Source of the DNA: Todiramphus chloris collaris
Lineage: Eukaryota; Chordata; Aves; Coraciiformes; Alcedinidae
Assembly (NCBI GenBank): GCA_025345505.1
Contig: JANVCC010000120.1
Span: 1,636,768-1,700,767 of the forward strand
Length of the DNA stretch: 64,000 nucleotides
Direction: 5' to 3'
Shown here piece by piece: positions 11,846 to 22,849 of this stretch. Within the stretch, counting starts at the first letter, position 1, and each line of letters starts with the position of its first letter. The notes below the pieces were generated by a model. It was not told the origin of the DNA. It was given only the letters and a program-made list of their open reading frames with translations, and ran no database searches. The position numbers and the translations under genes are program-made.

Positions 11846-12364
11846 TGTTTAAGAGGTTAAAGATTTCTTCCTGATTTTATCAGCTCTTATTCAATGACAG
11901 CCTATATCCCCAGTCCAGCTCAATCTCTCTAAATTGAACTGTGAATAGGGAATATGTCAGGAGATTGCCTTCGAGGGGCTGGGTTATGGTCCCTGTCCTC
12001 CCCTCAAGCTGGCACAGCCGTCGGTGCTATCACAAGCGAACACACTTCTGAGCACAGGGACTCCAATTACACCATTCAGGGGAATTTTGAATAACTAAGA
12101 CGTTGCTGGAGCTGTAACAGCATTATCTACAGTGTGGGTCAAATGAATCAACCATCATTTCGAGGAGAACATACTGCTCCTTGCTCCAGGTAGGTGCCCG
12201 CTCACGGAAAGGGTACAATTTGCAAAAAGCAGCTGAAAAGCTCAATACAAATTCACTGAAATCCATAGGGTAAGAGGAGACGCACAGCTGCAAATTAAAA
12301 CCTGAATAATACAAAGTCAATGTGTACAGCGTTGAAGCAGAGGGTGAAAGAGGATGAAAAGAGG
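11846..12364. other. Unique DNA, nothing recognised
   Basis: No gene, RNA or repeat recognised. Confidence 0.55.
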
Positions 12365-12657
12365 ACTTTTTAAAAGGGCATGTGGTGGCAGGACAAAGGG
12401 CAATGGTCTTAAACTACAGCAGGGGAGCTCTAGATTGGACATCAGGAAATTCTTTACTATGAGGGTGGTGAGACACTGGAATGGGTTGTCCAGAGAAGTT
12501 GTGGATGTCTTATCCCTGTAAGTGTTTAAGCCCAGGCTGGATGGAGCTTTGAGCAACCTGTTCTAGTGGGAGGTGTCCCTGCCCATGGCAGGGGGGTGGG
12601 AACAAGATGATCTGTAAGGTCCCTTCCAACTCAAGCCATTCCATGATTCTATGATTC
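12365..12657 (+). mobile_element. CR1 LINE 3' fragment
   Basis: Plus-strand CR1 from the end of the ORF (GGCAGGACAAAGGGCAATGG) to the tail (CATGATTCTATGATTCATTC). Same subfamily as 44893-45338, sharing TTCTAGTGGGAGGTGTCCCT-type sequence with 10602-10727 and 51325. Confidence 0.93.
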
Positions 12658-13227
12658 ATTCCATGAAGAGGTAAACAATAACAATTAAAACAAAAGCAAC
12701 CAAAAGAGCAGTTTCCAAGTCATTTATCCAACATACAACAAACTTATAAAGTCACTGGCAGGGCACAACAGGGAGCTGAAGAACTCAGAAGTTACTGAGG
12801 GATTATGTACGGGCCTGGATTTACCAGAAAACTTCCCTGAAGCAATAAAACTGCCAGGGGTCAGCCCAGCAGTCAGTGCCAACCTGTTTCCATCGCCTTT
12901 TGCTGCAGGGATGTCCACGCAGCACTGGGCCAGGACATCAGGTACAGTGCAATCACACCTCAGATCTGTGCTGAGATCAGCTCTCTCCACACAGCACAGC
13001 ACTCGTTTAACTGCCCGCGTCTTTCTGAATGACTCCTGGCATGGTATTGAGGAGCTGAGACTCAGGGGAGCCTCCTCTCCCACCCCAGCCCCACCATTGC
13101 ATTTCCACCTTCCACACATTTCAAAGCAATGCGGAGCCTCTGTCTGAAATCCCCCTTGGCTTGTGTCAGGGAAACCAGAGTCCCACCTTTATTTGGCTTT
13201 TCTTGCTGAATGGATGCACCTGCAGGA
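12658..13227. other. Unique DNA, nothing recognised
   Basis: No gene or repeat recognised. Confidence 0.55.
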
Positions 13228-14062
13228 TCACAGAACTGTCATGGTTGGAAAAGACCTCTAAGATCACCGTGTCCAACCATCAAACCAAAAAAAAGAAAAA
13301 AAAACCCAACACAACCAACCAACAAAAGCCTAAAACAAAACCAAAATCCAAAACAAAAACCCCTCACCTTCCCACTAAACCACGTCCTGAAGTGCCTTAT
13401 CTACATGTTTTTTTAACACCTCCAGGAATGGTGACTCCGTCACCTCCATCGGCAGCCTCTTCCAGTTCAGAAAAGAAATCCTTCCTAATAATCAACGTAA
13501 ACCTCCCCTGGTGCAACTTCAGCCCATTTCTTCTCATCCTGTCATTATTTACTTGAGTGAAGATCCTGCACCCACCTCACTACAACCTCCTGCCTGGTAG
13601 CTGTAGAGCAACAAGGTCTCTTCTCAGCCTCCTCTTCTCCGAGATAAACAATCCCAGTTCCGTCAGCCTCTCCTCACAGGACTTGTTCTCCAGACCCCTC
13701 ACCAGCTCAGCTGCCCTTCTCTGAGCGTGCTCCAGCACCGTGATGTCTTCCTTGTACTGAGGAACCCAAAACTGAACCCAGTACTCAAGGTGTGGCCTCA
13801 CCAGTGCCAAGAACAGAGGGACAATCACCTCCCTGGTCCTGCTGCCCACACAGTTTCTGACACAAGCCAGGATGCCGTTGGCCTTCTTAGCCACCTGGGC
13901 ACAGGCTGGCCCATGTTCCGCTGGGTGTCACCCAGCACCTCCAGGCCCTTTGCTACCGGGGGCTTTCCACCCAAGCTGCTGTGACCGAAATGCAGGAACC
14001 CGGCCCTCGGCCTTGTTAGAGCTCACCCCGTTGGCCTCGGCCCATCGATCCAACCTGCCTGG
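13228..14062 (-). mobile_element. CR1 LINE, ~830 bp copy with RT C-terminus
   Basis: The minus strand encodes a long stretch of CR1 reverse-transcriptase C-terminus. RLDRWAEANGVSSNKAEGRV is readable near 14000-14060, [12 protein letters not shown] at about 13855-13891, and [20 protein letters not shown] at about 13755-13815. Then comes the [15 protein letters not shown] region. The 3' end is at 13228. An A/C-rich tract (13281-13370) interrupts the 3' untranslated part. Confidence 0.95.
13281..13370. repeat. A/C-rich low-complexity tract inside CR1
   Basis: Ninety bases of mainly A and C (motifs AAACAAAACC, AACCAACCAAC), lying where other CR1 copies have only ~20 bases between ACCATCA and ACTAAACC. 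Suggests a simple-sequence expansion within an old CR1. Confidence 0.85.
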
Positions 14063-14437
14063 CTCAAAACAACTCAAATGACCCAGAGCGATGGTCCCAA
14101 AGCGTTCTCGTGGGACACAAAGCACCCAGGCGGCCCTGCTGGAGCCGCGGAAGGGCAGTGCCCACACCAAGGCAACGAGTCCCAGAGCCTTCGCAAGCCG
14201 CCCGGCAGCAGGCCCGACGCTCCTGCCCCCCGGGACGAGCGTGCTTGTTACACACGAGGGCACAGTCCCCACGGAGGGAATAACCCCGCTGAGCTGCCAG
14301 AGCAGCCGCCAGGAGATGGGGGCAAAGCAAACGCGTGAAAGCTGCTTTGCCTGCCCGCAGGACTCCATCAGGAGCAGGCTTTTGTGCGGCTGTTTGTTGA
14401 GGCCTTCGCTGCCCCAGCCCCACATCCCGGCTGCGTT
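14063..14437. other. CpG-rich DNA between CR1 and the minisatellite
   Basis: GC- and CpG-rich. Open frames on both strands run through it into the repeat array and are treated as non-coding. Confidence 0.5.
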
Positions 14438-14893
14438 GAGCCCCAGGCCACGTCGAGCCCCAGGCCACATTGAGCCCCTGGCTGTGTCGAGCCCCAGGCC
14501 GCATCGAGCCCCAGGCCATGTCAAGCCTCTGGCCACGTCAAGCCCCTGGCTGTGTCGAGCCCCAGGCCACGTCAAGCCCCTGGCCACATCAAGCCCCAGG
14601 CCACGTCGAGCCCCAGGCCACGTCGAGCCCCTGGCTGTGTCGAGCCCCAGGCCGCGTCAAGTCCCTGGCCATGTCGAGCCCCAGGCCGCGTCGAGCCCCA
14701 GGCCGCGTCGAGCCCCTGGCTGTGTTGAGCCCCAGACCACATCGAGCCCCAGGCCACATCAAACCCCTGGCCGCGTCAAACCCCTGGCCGCGTCAAGCCC
14801 CTGGCCGTGTCGAGCCCCTGGCCGTGTTGAACCCCAGGCCTTGTCGAGCCCCAGGCCGTGTCGAGCCCCAGGCCAAATCGAGCCCCAGGCCGT
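14438..14893. repeat. 17-bp GC-rich minisatellite, ~27 copies
   Basis: Unit GAGCCCCAGGCCACGTC with variants: AGG/TGG at positions 9-11 and CACGT, CGCGT, TGTGT, CATGT at the end. Many variants look like CpG to TpG or CpA changes. Because 17 is not divisible by 3 and the unit has no stop in any phase, all frames on both strands stay open. This explains the 296-codon plus-strand and ~219-codon minus-strand frames. Confidence 0.97.
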
Positions 14894-15334
14894 GCTGCCA
14901 GCCTCCCAGCGCTGGCAGAATCAACGAGAAACAGAGTCAAACGTGCAGCCCGCGGGGAAGAGAACAACAACGGGCAGCTAGTTTATAAATAACCCTGTTT
15001 CTAATCATTACCTAATAATTACCAACAGCACCAAAACATTTTAATCTTCCAGCACGCAGCAATTAAAGGTCTCCCAAGAAAATAGCTACTCAACAGGTTG
15101 GAAAGCTGTTAAAAACACTCAGTGTAATTCTGCTCTTGTTCCACAGGCCAGGCTGCGGGTGAAGGCAGCGGAGTATTTGCTGCTGCAACCCCGGGAGTAG
15201 GGACCAGCAGCGGCCAAGAGACCCCAGCAGCACTGGAGAGACAGCACTGGGACCCCCAGCACGGAGCGGGGAGCAGAGGACGAGGTTGGGGCATCGCCGC
15301 CTGCCATGCAGGGAAAGGGCAAAGAAAACGAGGG
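14894..15334. other. Unique DNA, nothing recognised
   Basis: No gene or repeat recognised before the next CR1. Confidence 0.55.
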
Positions 15335-15575
15335 GGCTGAAACAAGGTAGGTTTAGAGTAGACACTAGGAAAAAATTCTTCATGGGAAGAGTGGTGGGAT
15401 ATTGGAATGGGCTGCCCAGGGAGGGGGGTGAGTCTCCATCCCTGGGTGTGTTCAAACGTTGCTTGGATGTGGTGCTGGGGGACATGGTCTAGGGGTGAAC
15501 TTGTAGAGCAGGGCTGATGGTTGGACATGATGATCCCAAGGGGCTTTTCCAACCGAAATGATTCTGTGATTCTGG
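15335..15575 (+). mobile_element. CR1 LINE 3' fragment
   Basis: Plus strand, from the [19 protein letters not shown] end of the ORF to ATTCTGTGATTCTGGG. It is closely similar to 4190-4461, including GGGAGGGGGGTGAGTC and TGATCCCAAGGGGCTTTTCC. Confidence 0.94.
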
Positions 15576-16523
15576 GGGATGAGGAAAAAAGACGTGTCAC
15601 TCTCTCCACGATGACAGGTAAAGAGCTGTCACCACCTCCTCGCAGGCAGCAGCCAGCGGAGCACTGCGCGACGGATGATCGTTTATTATTCTCAGACAGG
15701 TTTAGTTGTTGACATTGAATGGCTTTTTTTTTCTTATTCTTTTTCCCTAATCACTTGGATTTATAACTCTTTGTGAAAAACCCGCTATGAATTCAAAATA
15801 ATCTATAGTGTCAAGCAGCCCGAGATAAATTATTCATGAAAGGATTGGTTTCACAGGTATGAGTTTCATATACACATAAATATATATATAACTTAACAAT
15901 TTCACACACATATCTTGCAAGGGTTGCTGTATAAACAGCACAACACTCACGACACAAGACGCTTTCAGGAAAATAAGATAAAGCAATTCTGTTGCAAATG
16001 AATAAAAACAAGAAACACCCAACAACTTTGCCACACAAATCACATTTATAGTCTCCAGAAATTTAGCAAATATGTGCTCCCGACACTTCCACTTTATCCA
16101 CACGGACCCTGTGCAGGCTTCAATCTGCCCTTTTGGTTATTTCCAGCCCTTTTATGCTCCCTGAAACCAGGCTGCTGTTATCAAGACTCCTTTTCCATGT
16201 GAGTATGGAAAGAAAAAATACTGTATTTTGGGAATGCTGTTACTACTGGCTTATTAAAGTTAAATCTTAAAAATGAGGAAATCGCCCTAATGAGTTGCTA
16301 AAAAAGAAAATCAAAATAGGTTCTTCATAGAAATGAATTTTACCAGTTAAAAAGCCCTATACAAAGTTATTTCAAGCAACCCAGTTAAACAGTAAAGCCT
16401 CATAAACCCCACGATTTTACCAGGGAAAATGCAGCCTTCTCCTGGCAGGGACAGACCTCACCGTTTGTGCAGAAAAACACTTGACGCTGAATGTTCACTC
16501 TAATAAAAACGGTGCCAGAATGA
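15576..16523. other. AT-rich unique DNA
   Basis: Short TA-rich run at about 15880-15896. No gene or known repeat recognised. Confidence 0.55.
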
Positions 16524-16586
16524 ACATCTTGGGAAGTAAAATTCACATCTTGGAAAGTAAAATTCACATCTTGGGGAGTCTTCCTC
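16524..16586. repeat. 21-bp tandem repeat, 3 copies
   Basis: Three successive units beginning ACATCTTGG at 16524, 16545 and 16566. The first two are 20/21 identical and the third diverges at its end. Confidence 0.92.
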
Positions 16587-16721
16587 CCCACTCCACAACA
16601 TCGACTGGAAAATCACTTCCAAGTCCCAGTGAGCTTTCGCTCCAAAAAGGAACAGTAAAAACAGCCTGCAGAAGCTGCTAGCAGTTCCCTGCCTTTGAAT
16701 AGAACGTGTCTTCTTGGGTGC

Positions 16722-17290
16722 AGGAAGAAGAGTGTGGCCAGCAGGTCCAGGGAGGTTCTCCTCCTCCTCTACTCTGCACTGGTGAGACCACATCACTGTG
16801 TCCAGTTCTGGTCTTTCCAGTTCAAGGGGGACAGGGAAATACTGGAGAGAGTCCAATGGAGGCTATGAGGATGAGGAAGGGACCGGAACATCTCTCTGGT
16901 GAGGAAAGGCTGAGAGCCCTGGGGCTGTTCAGCCTGGAGAAGAGAAGCCTGAGAGGGGAGCTGATGAATGGTTACAAATCTCTGCAGGGTGGGGGGCAAG
17001 GAGAAGGGGCCAGGCTCTTTCCAGCTGTGCCACGTGATAGGATGAGGGGCAATGGTCAGAAGGAGAAACACAGGAAGTTCCACCTCAACAGGAGGAAAAA
17101 CTTCTTTGCTGTGAGAGTGCCAGAGCCTGGCCCAGGCTGCCCAGAGAGGCTGTGGAGTCTCCTTCTCTGGAGCCTTTCCAGCCCCCCCTGGATCTGTTCC
17201 TGTGTGGGCTGCCCTGGGTGACCCTGCTCTGGCAGGGGGGTTGGACTCCATGATCTCCAGAGGTCCCTTCCAAGCCCCACCATTCTATGA
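16722..17290 (+). mobile_element. CR1 LINE, ~570 bp copy
   Basis: Very similar over its length to 5305-5876 (about 95% by eye). Carries [18 protein letters not shown] and [20 protein letters not shown] in frame and ends CCACCATTCTATGAA. Two short deletions near 16795 remove part of the LVRPHLEY region. Confidence 0.95.
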
Positions 17291-17465
17291 ATATATGTTT
17301 AACCCAAGTTTACACAGATAACAGTGGAAAATCCTCAAATCCAAAGTCTCTAGATCTTCTTCCAGCATCCGAGACTGAAGCTGCATTCTCCCTTCCTCCT
17401 TGCCTATCTTCATTGCTTATTTACAAGCAGATCTGCAAGTCAGTTCATGATCTCTTCACTCCCAG

Positions 17466-17635
17466 GGCAACAAAAATGCCTGAAAATCATGGAACCTTAG
17501 CAGACAGCTCTGTTGATAACTTGGAGCAGCAGCTCCGGCTCCTGCAGATGAAGGATGTTGCCATTGCAGAGGCCAAGTACCTACCAGCAATAAGCCTTTC
17601 TGCTAGTGAAGCCAACCTTTGTACACACAGAGGAG
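17466..17635 (+). other. Candidate internal exon or exon relic, unknown gene
   Basis: A 170-bp segment preceded by a pyrimidine-rich stretch ending CTTCACTCCCAG and followed by GAG then GTAACA, so both splice-site dinucleotides fit. The open frame reads a charged, leucine-rich helix-like sequence (SVDNLEQQLRLLQMKDVAIA and onward to KYLPAISLSASEANLC). The frame is open from 17287 to 17682. I do not recognise the protein. It sits in a ~420-bp island between two same-strand CR1 copies. It could be a real exon, a relic, or chance. Length 170 would shift phase between flanking introns. Confidence 0.3.
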
Positions 17636-17711
17636 GTAACATGGATTCAAAATGGACATTACCAGCACAAATTCAAGCATGATCAGAAAAGGAAAGCCCA
17701 TTTCTGGAACT

Positions 17712-18061
17712 TCTTGGAGGAGACTCAGGGGGGACCTTGTCCCTCTCTACAGCTCCCTGAAGGGAGGGTGTAGTCAGATGGGGGTCGGGCTCTTCTCCCA
17801 GGCACCCAGGGACAGGAGGAGAGGCCAAGGGCTGAAGCTGCACCAGGGGAGGGTTAGCTTGGATATGAGGAAGCACTTCCTGACAGAAGGTGATCAGCCA
17901 TTGGAATGGACTGCCCAGGGAAGTGGTGGAGTCACCGTCCCTGGAGGTGTTTAAGGAAAGAATGGGTGTGCCATGGTCTAGCCAGTGTGGTGGTGATAGG
18001 TCATAGTCTGGACTTGTTGATCTCAGAGGTCTTTTCCAGTCTTAATAATTCTGTGATTCTT
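17712..18061 (+). mobile_element. CR1 LINE 3' fragment
   Basis: Plus-strand CR1 of the subfamily also seen at 52633 and 60845 (TGATCTCAGAGGTCTTTTCC, AGTCACCGTCCCTGGAGGTG). Ends AATTCTGTGATTCTTTC. Confidence 0.94.
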
Positions 18062-18233
18062 TCAGCACTGTTCTTCATAAAGCTTGAAAAAGCATCAGAT
18101 CTCTGATGTGGCATTTTCCTGCCTCACGCTGAGTAGTGTTTAGCCATTCAGGTAGTCCTAAACAGGGTCTTAATCATCCCTCCTGAGCCAGGATTACTCA
18201 GGATGGATGGCACCAAAGCCAATGCCATTTTAT

Positions 18234-18277
18234 GGCTGGACTTGGTGATCTTAATGACTCTATGGGTCTATGATTCT
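18234..18277 (+). mobile_element. CR1 LINE terminal remnant
   Basis: Only the last ~44 bp: GGCTGGACTTGGTGATCTTA followed by degraded octamers ending TCTATGATTCTA. Likely an old fragment. Confidence 0.6.
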
Positions 18278-19954
18278 ACAAATGCCACTGGGCAGGCTGG
18301 GATCCTACAAACCAGCAAGGTTAGGAGGAAAATCAACAGCAATAAACGGCTGTCAAAATCTAACACTCAAGATCCACTTTGATACCACAGAGATGATGAA
18401 AGGTAATATGGGCTTAAAAAAACTCCTGCTACCTCTGCCACACCACAAGTACTCCAAAAGCATTCTCCTGGCAGGTACCAGTGGCTAACGCTCTGAGAAG
18501 GATGGGTGAACTGACCCATAACAAACATCAAATCAAAAATCTCTGCTTGAGATCTCTCTCCAGCTTGAACTGGAAAAGTCCCCGCTATCCATGCAGCAAA
18601 TTGATCATGAGGACCCAAGTTCCACACTGAAACTGCATCTTGATGGACAGCACTCCTCCAACCCAAGCTCTCCTGGCTCAGAGTTGCTTAACATGTTAGA
18701 TAATTTTGTTTCAGTGACCAATACATCAATTCTCCTTTTGTCTGTCTCCTCTCTATCAGCACAAACTGTGCACCATCCAGGTGCCAAACCTGGTGGACCC
18801 ACATTATTGCCATCCTGCTGGCCCTTGCATCTCATTCTACTGGGAATTTCTGACAAACTACAGCCCACAGTTTCTTTCCTTTAGTTTATGCATTTCATGC
18901 AACCAAGAGTGGTCATGGTTTCCATCCATGATTCACGATCTGCCCAAATGCCATCTGGGTATCTCCATCTGGTTTTGGATCTGGTCTACTACTTTGAAGA
19001 TCCAACCCTTTCCTTGCAGGCAGGGACTGCTGGCCCTGCAGCATCACAGCTTAGCTGATGCTGCACTGGGTGCCCATCCCATGTCCAGGTGCCACAGCAG
19101 AGGTTGAGACCTTTGCTGCTATGAGCAATGCCCGTAACAGGCCAGGGGCTCTGGGTCCACATCAGCTTTGATGGGATTTTGAACCTCACCACAGCTCCTG
19201 GGGTGCCAATCTGTTAATGCCCCCGTGAGATGGGCACAGACAAGCAGATTAAATTAGGCAGGCAAAAGGAAAGGCTGCAGGAGACTTACCACCAAATACA
19301 ATTACCTCTGCTTGGAGAAACAAACCACTGCCAAGTCTGCAGTTGCTGCTACAGAAATCTGACTTGAACATAAAAATAAAGACCAGTAATGATCAGGATA
19401 ATTAACATCTAGCAGCAGAGTTCTCAGAGCCCTCATCAGCAACAGACTTTCACAGCGTTCAGCCTCACCTCCCCGAACATGCTGAGAGATGCTGCTGCTG
19501 TCCTCATTTTAAAGGTATATTAGAGCTGTCATTACTAAAGGCTGCTCCAAGGAAAGTGCAGGACTAGAGGCTGCCCATCTCCACGCAGGAACCAAGGCAA
19601 AGAGAGACGGGGGACTGCATAAAAAAACCCAGGAAACAGAAAGCTAACAGCAAAGATGGAAGCGAAGATGCAGCACAGCACAGCCAACCTAATCACTAAC
19701 AGCCTGCTACAATTTTTCCTTTAGTATTGAAACAATTTTCTTGTCAATATTTTGTTTGGGCTTATGATTTTATTAAATGTTGCAATAATAAGCTTTGCTT
19801 CCAGTAAGTGCGGAAATTAGTGAGTCAGATGCTGGACAAGAGCAGAAAAATCTGAGGCTAACTGCCACTTCTGTTACAGACCCTGGCCATAGCCTGGGAC
19901 TGATCCAGGCAAGAACTGAGCACCTTCAGCACAGAGGCATCGATAGAGCAGGTT
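18278..19954. other. Unique DNA, nothing recognised
   Basis: Several moderately long open frames on both strands (for example 18591-18884 on +, 18605-18868 on -) without recognisable domains. Could hide an old unclassified repeat. Confidence 0.5.
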
Positions 19955-20285
19955 GGCACCTGCAGCACCAGGGTGTGGGCACCCACTGCACCGGGGTCTG
20001 GGGGCACCCGCAGCACCAGGGTCTGGGCACCTGCATCACCAGGGTCTGGGGACACCCACTGCACCAGGGTGTGGGGGCACCCACTGCACCAGGGTCTGGG
20101 CACCCGCATCANNNNNNNNNNCAGGGTGTGGGGGCACCCACTGCACCAGGGTCTGGGCACCCGCATCACCAGGGTCTGGGGACACCCACTGCACCAGGGT
20201 CTGGGCACCCTCATCACCAGGGTCTGGGGACACCCACTGCACCAGGGTGTGGGGGCACCCACTGCACCAGGGTCTGGGGACACCC
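19955..20285. repeat. Minisatellite of 23/25-bp units with internal gap
   Basis: Units start CCAGGGTCTGGG or CCAGGGTGTGGG and end CACCCACTGCA (25 bp) or CACCCGCATCA (23 bp), arranged in alternating order. About 12 units are visible. A 10-N gap lies inside, so the copy number is uncertain. One strand has repeated GGG/GGGG/GGGGG runs. Open frames across it are artefacts of the repeat. Confidence 0.96.
20112..20121. other. 10-N gap inside the minisatellite
   Basis: Ten N bases at a point where the flanking sequence is the same repeat on both sides. This probably marks an unresolved part of the array. Confidence 0.99.
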
Positions 20286-21326
20286 TTTGGCAGAAGCCAA
20301 GTGCCTCTGCAGATCCAACAATTAAACACCCTCAGCAGAGGTGCTGAGCGAATCATCTTCATCCTCCAGCTGGGGAATGAAAGTGGGTACAGGACAAGGA
20401 GCTTCGGGCAGGATTAAACCCCAGCACTGGTGCTTGCATCTGCTTTTAACGTGATTTCCAGGCAGCATCTTCCCCAGGCACTCTCACAGCCCCGAGCACA
20501 CGCGAAGGATGGCAGGGACAGAGCCAGGGCACAGTGAAGATGCCTTGCACGGGGCTCTGGCCACGGGGTCCTGTGCTCCAGCCGTGCCCACGGCGGGGCT
20601 TGCAGAGCATCCAGCTGGTGTGAGCAGCTCCCCAGTGAAATTTAAAGGCCCCTAAACACAGGATTTGTTCCTGGTTCAATGCAAACCCACAAAATGTTTC
20701 TCGCTCTCAGGCAGCTGAACATCCATACAGCCAAAAGTAAAATAGTAACAAAGAATAAAGAAATTTATGGCCTAGGCTGAGTGCAAGTGCTCATGCTTAA
20801 GCCCCCCAAAAAATACTACTTGAAACAGAGTGCTGGAAGAGGCTAATTTGACATGGCTCACGAACAGAAGAATAAACTCTCCATTTCCAAAGGAATAAAG
20901 AGTGCCGAACAGCAAACGGAACAACAACTTCTCATTAATTAAAACTAGTGCAGCTCCTACAAAAATGACAGATGAAGAAATAAAAACAATAAAGGCAGGA
21001 CGGTAGTAATAATTGTCAAACACTTCAATGGGAAAGGAGGAAAGAGATGCACGACTTGTTTTGAAAGGAGGGAAGGGATGGCTGGAGCTGGAGCAGGGGG
21101 GGAGTGGGGCAGGGCTGCCACGCAGGACCTGCCCATGGCCAGGCTCGGGCACCGCGACAGCGCTCGCGGGCACCGTGGGGTTTGGAAACATTTCTGTGGC
21201 AGCTGAAGAAAGAGATTTTTGCTGCAGAAAGGGCCCTTTCTATTCTGAATGCTATGAATTAACACAGCTCACTTAATGAATCCCTCAGTTGCTTATGCAA
21301 GGAGTGAGGCACAGGTAGATACACAG
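20286..21326. other. Unique DNA, nothing recognised
   Basis: No gene or repeat recognised. Confidence 0.55.
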
Positions 21327-21811
21327 AATCATAGAAGAGTTTCGGCTGGAAGAGACCTTCAAGGTCATCAAGTCCAACCTTACTCCCAGCCCTATCAAAC
21401 CCACTAAACCCTGTCCCTGAGCACATCATCTACCTGGCTCTTAAACCCCTCCAGGGATGGGGACTCCACCAGCTCCCTGGGCAGCCCATTCCAGTGCCTG
21501 ACAGACCTTTCTGGAAAGGCAGACAACCCTTTCGGACCCGCAGGGTCATGCCCGGGTACCTTTTTCAAGGGCATCCTGCCCACACGGCTGCAGTTGTCTC
21601 TGTCCCATGGTGCCAGCATGGGATGTTCATTTCCTCTTCTGTCCCTTGTCCCCAGGGAGCACAGACCAACTTCTACCTCGCTACAACTCCCTTCAGGGAG
21701 CTGGAGAGGGCAATAAGGTCTCCCCTCAACCTTCTTTTCTCAAGGCTAAACAGCCCCACATCCCACAGCCTTTCCTCATAAGAGACATGCTCCACACCCT
21801 TTTTTCCAAGG
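21327..21811 (-). mobile_element. CR1 LINE with a foreign ~100 bp segment
   Basis: Minus-strand CR1. The 3' end starts at GAATCATAGAAGAGTTTCGG and follows the subfamily of 1363 and 59850 to CTTTCTGGAAAG (21519). The expected ~45 bp is replaced by 21520-21625, and CR1 resumes at about 21629 (TTTCCTCTTCTGTCCCTTGT). The foreign block is repeated at 22761. Confidence 0.92.
21537..21625. repeat. 89-bp direct repeat, copy A (inside CR1)
   Basis: 88 of 89 bases match 22761-22849 in the same orientation. The one difference is T for C at the GTCA(T/C)GCCC position. Not CR1 sequence. Confidence 0.97.
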
Positions 21812-22760
21812 TGCCTCTCAATCCATGCATCCCTTCCTGCATGGAAATCACAGAGTGATGCTGGCAGCCAGTCCCACAGGCACCTTTCTCACCAGCCCCC
21901 AGAAGCTGACAGCCTTTGGTCGCTCCTGGAGCAGGGGATGAGATGGCTTCCCCTCCAGCCTGGGCTGAAGCACTGTGTCTGAGCCTGTTTCTCAGCCTGG
22001 CCATGGTTTGTTCTTTTGGATAAACATCAGTAGGAAACAAATCTTTAGACAGCCTTTAAATCTCTCACCCTCCGCAGCAAGGAGGGTTCCAGCTGGTGAA
22101 TCATTCCAGCTGCTGAACCACATCCCGCAGCATGGGACAGCCCTGGCCAGCGGAGAACAGCCCCGGGACGGCGATCAGCAAGCTGAAGAGGCTGGATGAG
22201 GACAGACAGACTGCCCTGGGACATCAGACACCTCGGTCGGGGCTCTGGCTGGGAGGGAATCTGTGCAGATCTGCTTTCTCGTGGGGAAGCGCCAGGCTGC
22301 CCTGGGCCAGCCCGAGCAGTGCCAGAGGATGAACAGAGGAGTAGGAAAACCGAGCACGAGTTTCATTCCACAGCCAGGATAAATTGGAAAATCAGGAGTA
22401 ACTTTCCTCACTGGAGAAGTCTCCAGATAGTCAAAAGTGTCAGTTTTGAAAACTAAACCCTCACAGACCTGATTTACCCTTTCCTGCCCTTTACTTTAAC
22501 CTATTTGAGTAGCAGTGGGGGAAAAACAGAACCCTCCTGGAGCCTTCATCTGACACAGCCCTTGGAGATCAGGACTCAATTTTCTGTCACCAGGAAAGGA
22601 GGAACATAAATAAACAAACAAACAAACAAACAAATAAAGGAGAAAGAAATGAGACAAACCAAAACAACCAGAGGGAAACGCAGAGGAAGAACAGCAGCCA
22701 CGAGCCACACAGCCCCAGTCAGCAGACCCGGCACAGACTGGCAGGATCAGGCCCTCCCTG
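21812..22760. other. Unique DNA with an (AAAC)n run
   Basis: An (AAAC)n microsatellite of about 6 units lies at 22608-22636. No gene recognised. Confidence 0.6.
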
Positions 22761-22849
22761 CCCGCAGGGTCACGCCCGGGTACCTTTTTCAAGGGCATCC
22801 TGCCCACACGGCTGCAGTTGTCTCTGTCCCATGGTGCCAGCATGGGATG
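22761..22849. repeat. 89-bp direct repeat, copy B
   Basis: Second copy of 21537-21625, outside any CR1. Flanks differ on both sides. Confidence 0.97.

Noticed and set aside
14091..14981. 296-codon open frame with a 17-residue repeat
   Set aside because: It is produced by the 17-bp minisatellite, which leaves all frames open on both strands. The non-repeat part has no recognisable domain.
18300..19250. Possible old retroviral or gene fragment
   Set aside because: Open frames occur on both strands but no retroviral motif, long terminal repeat or known protein was recognised.
19955..20285. CRISPR-like regular repeats
   Set aside because: No unique spacers. It is a plain minisatellite with two unit lengths.
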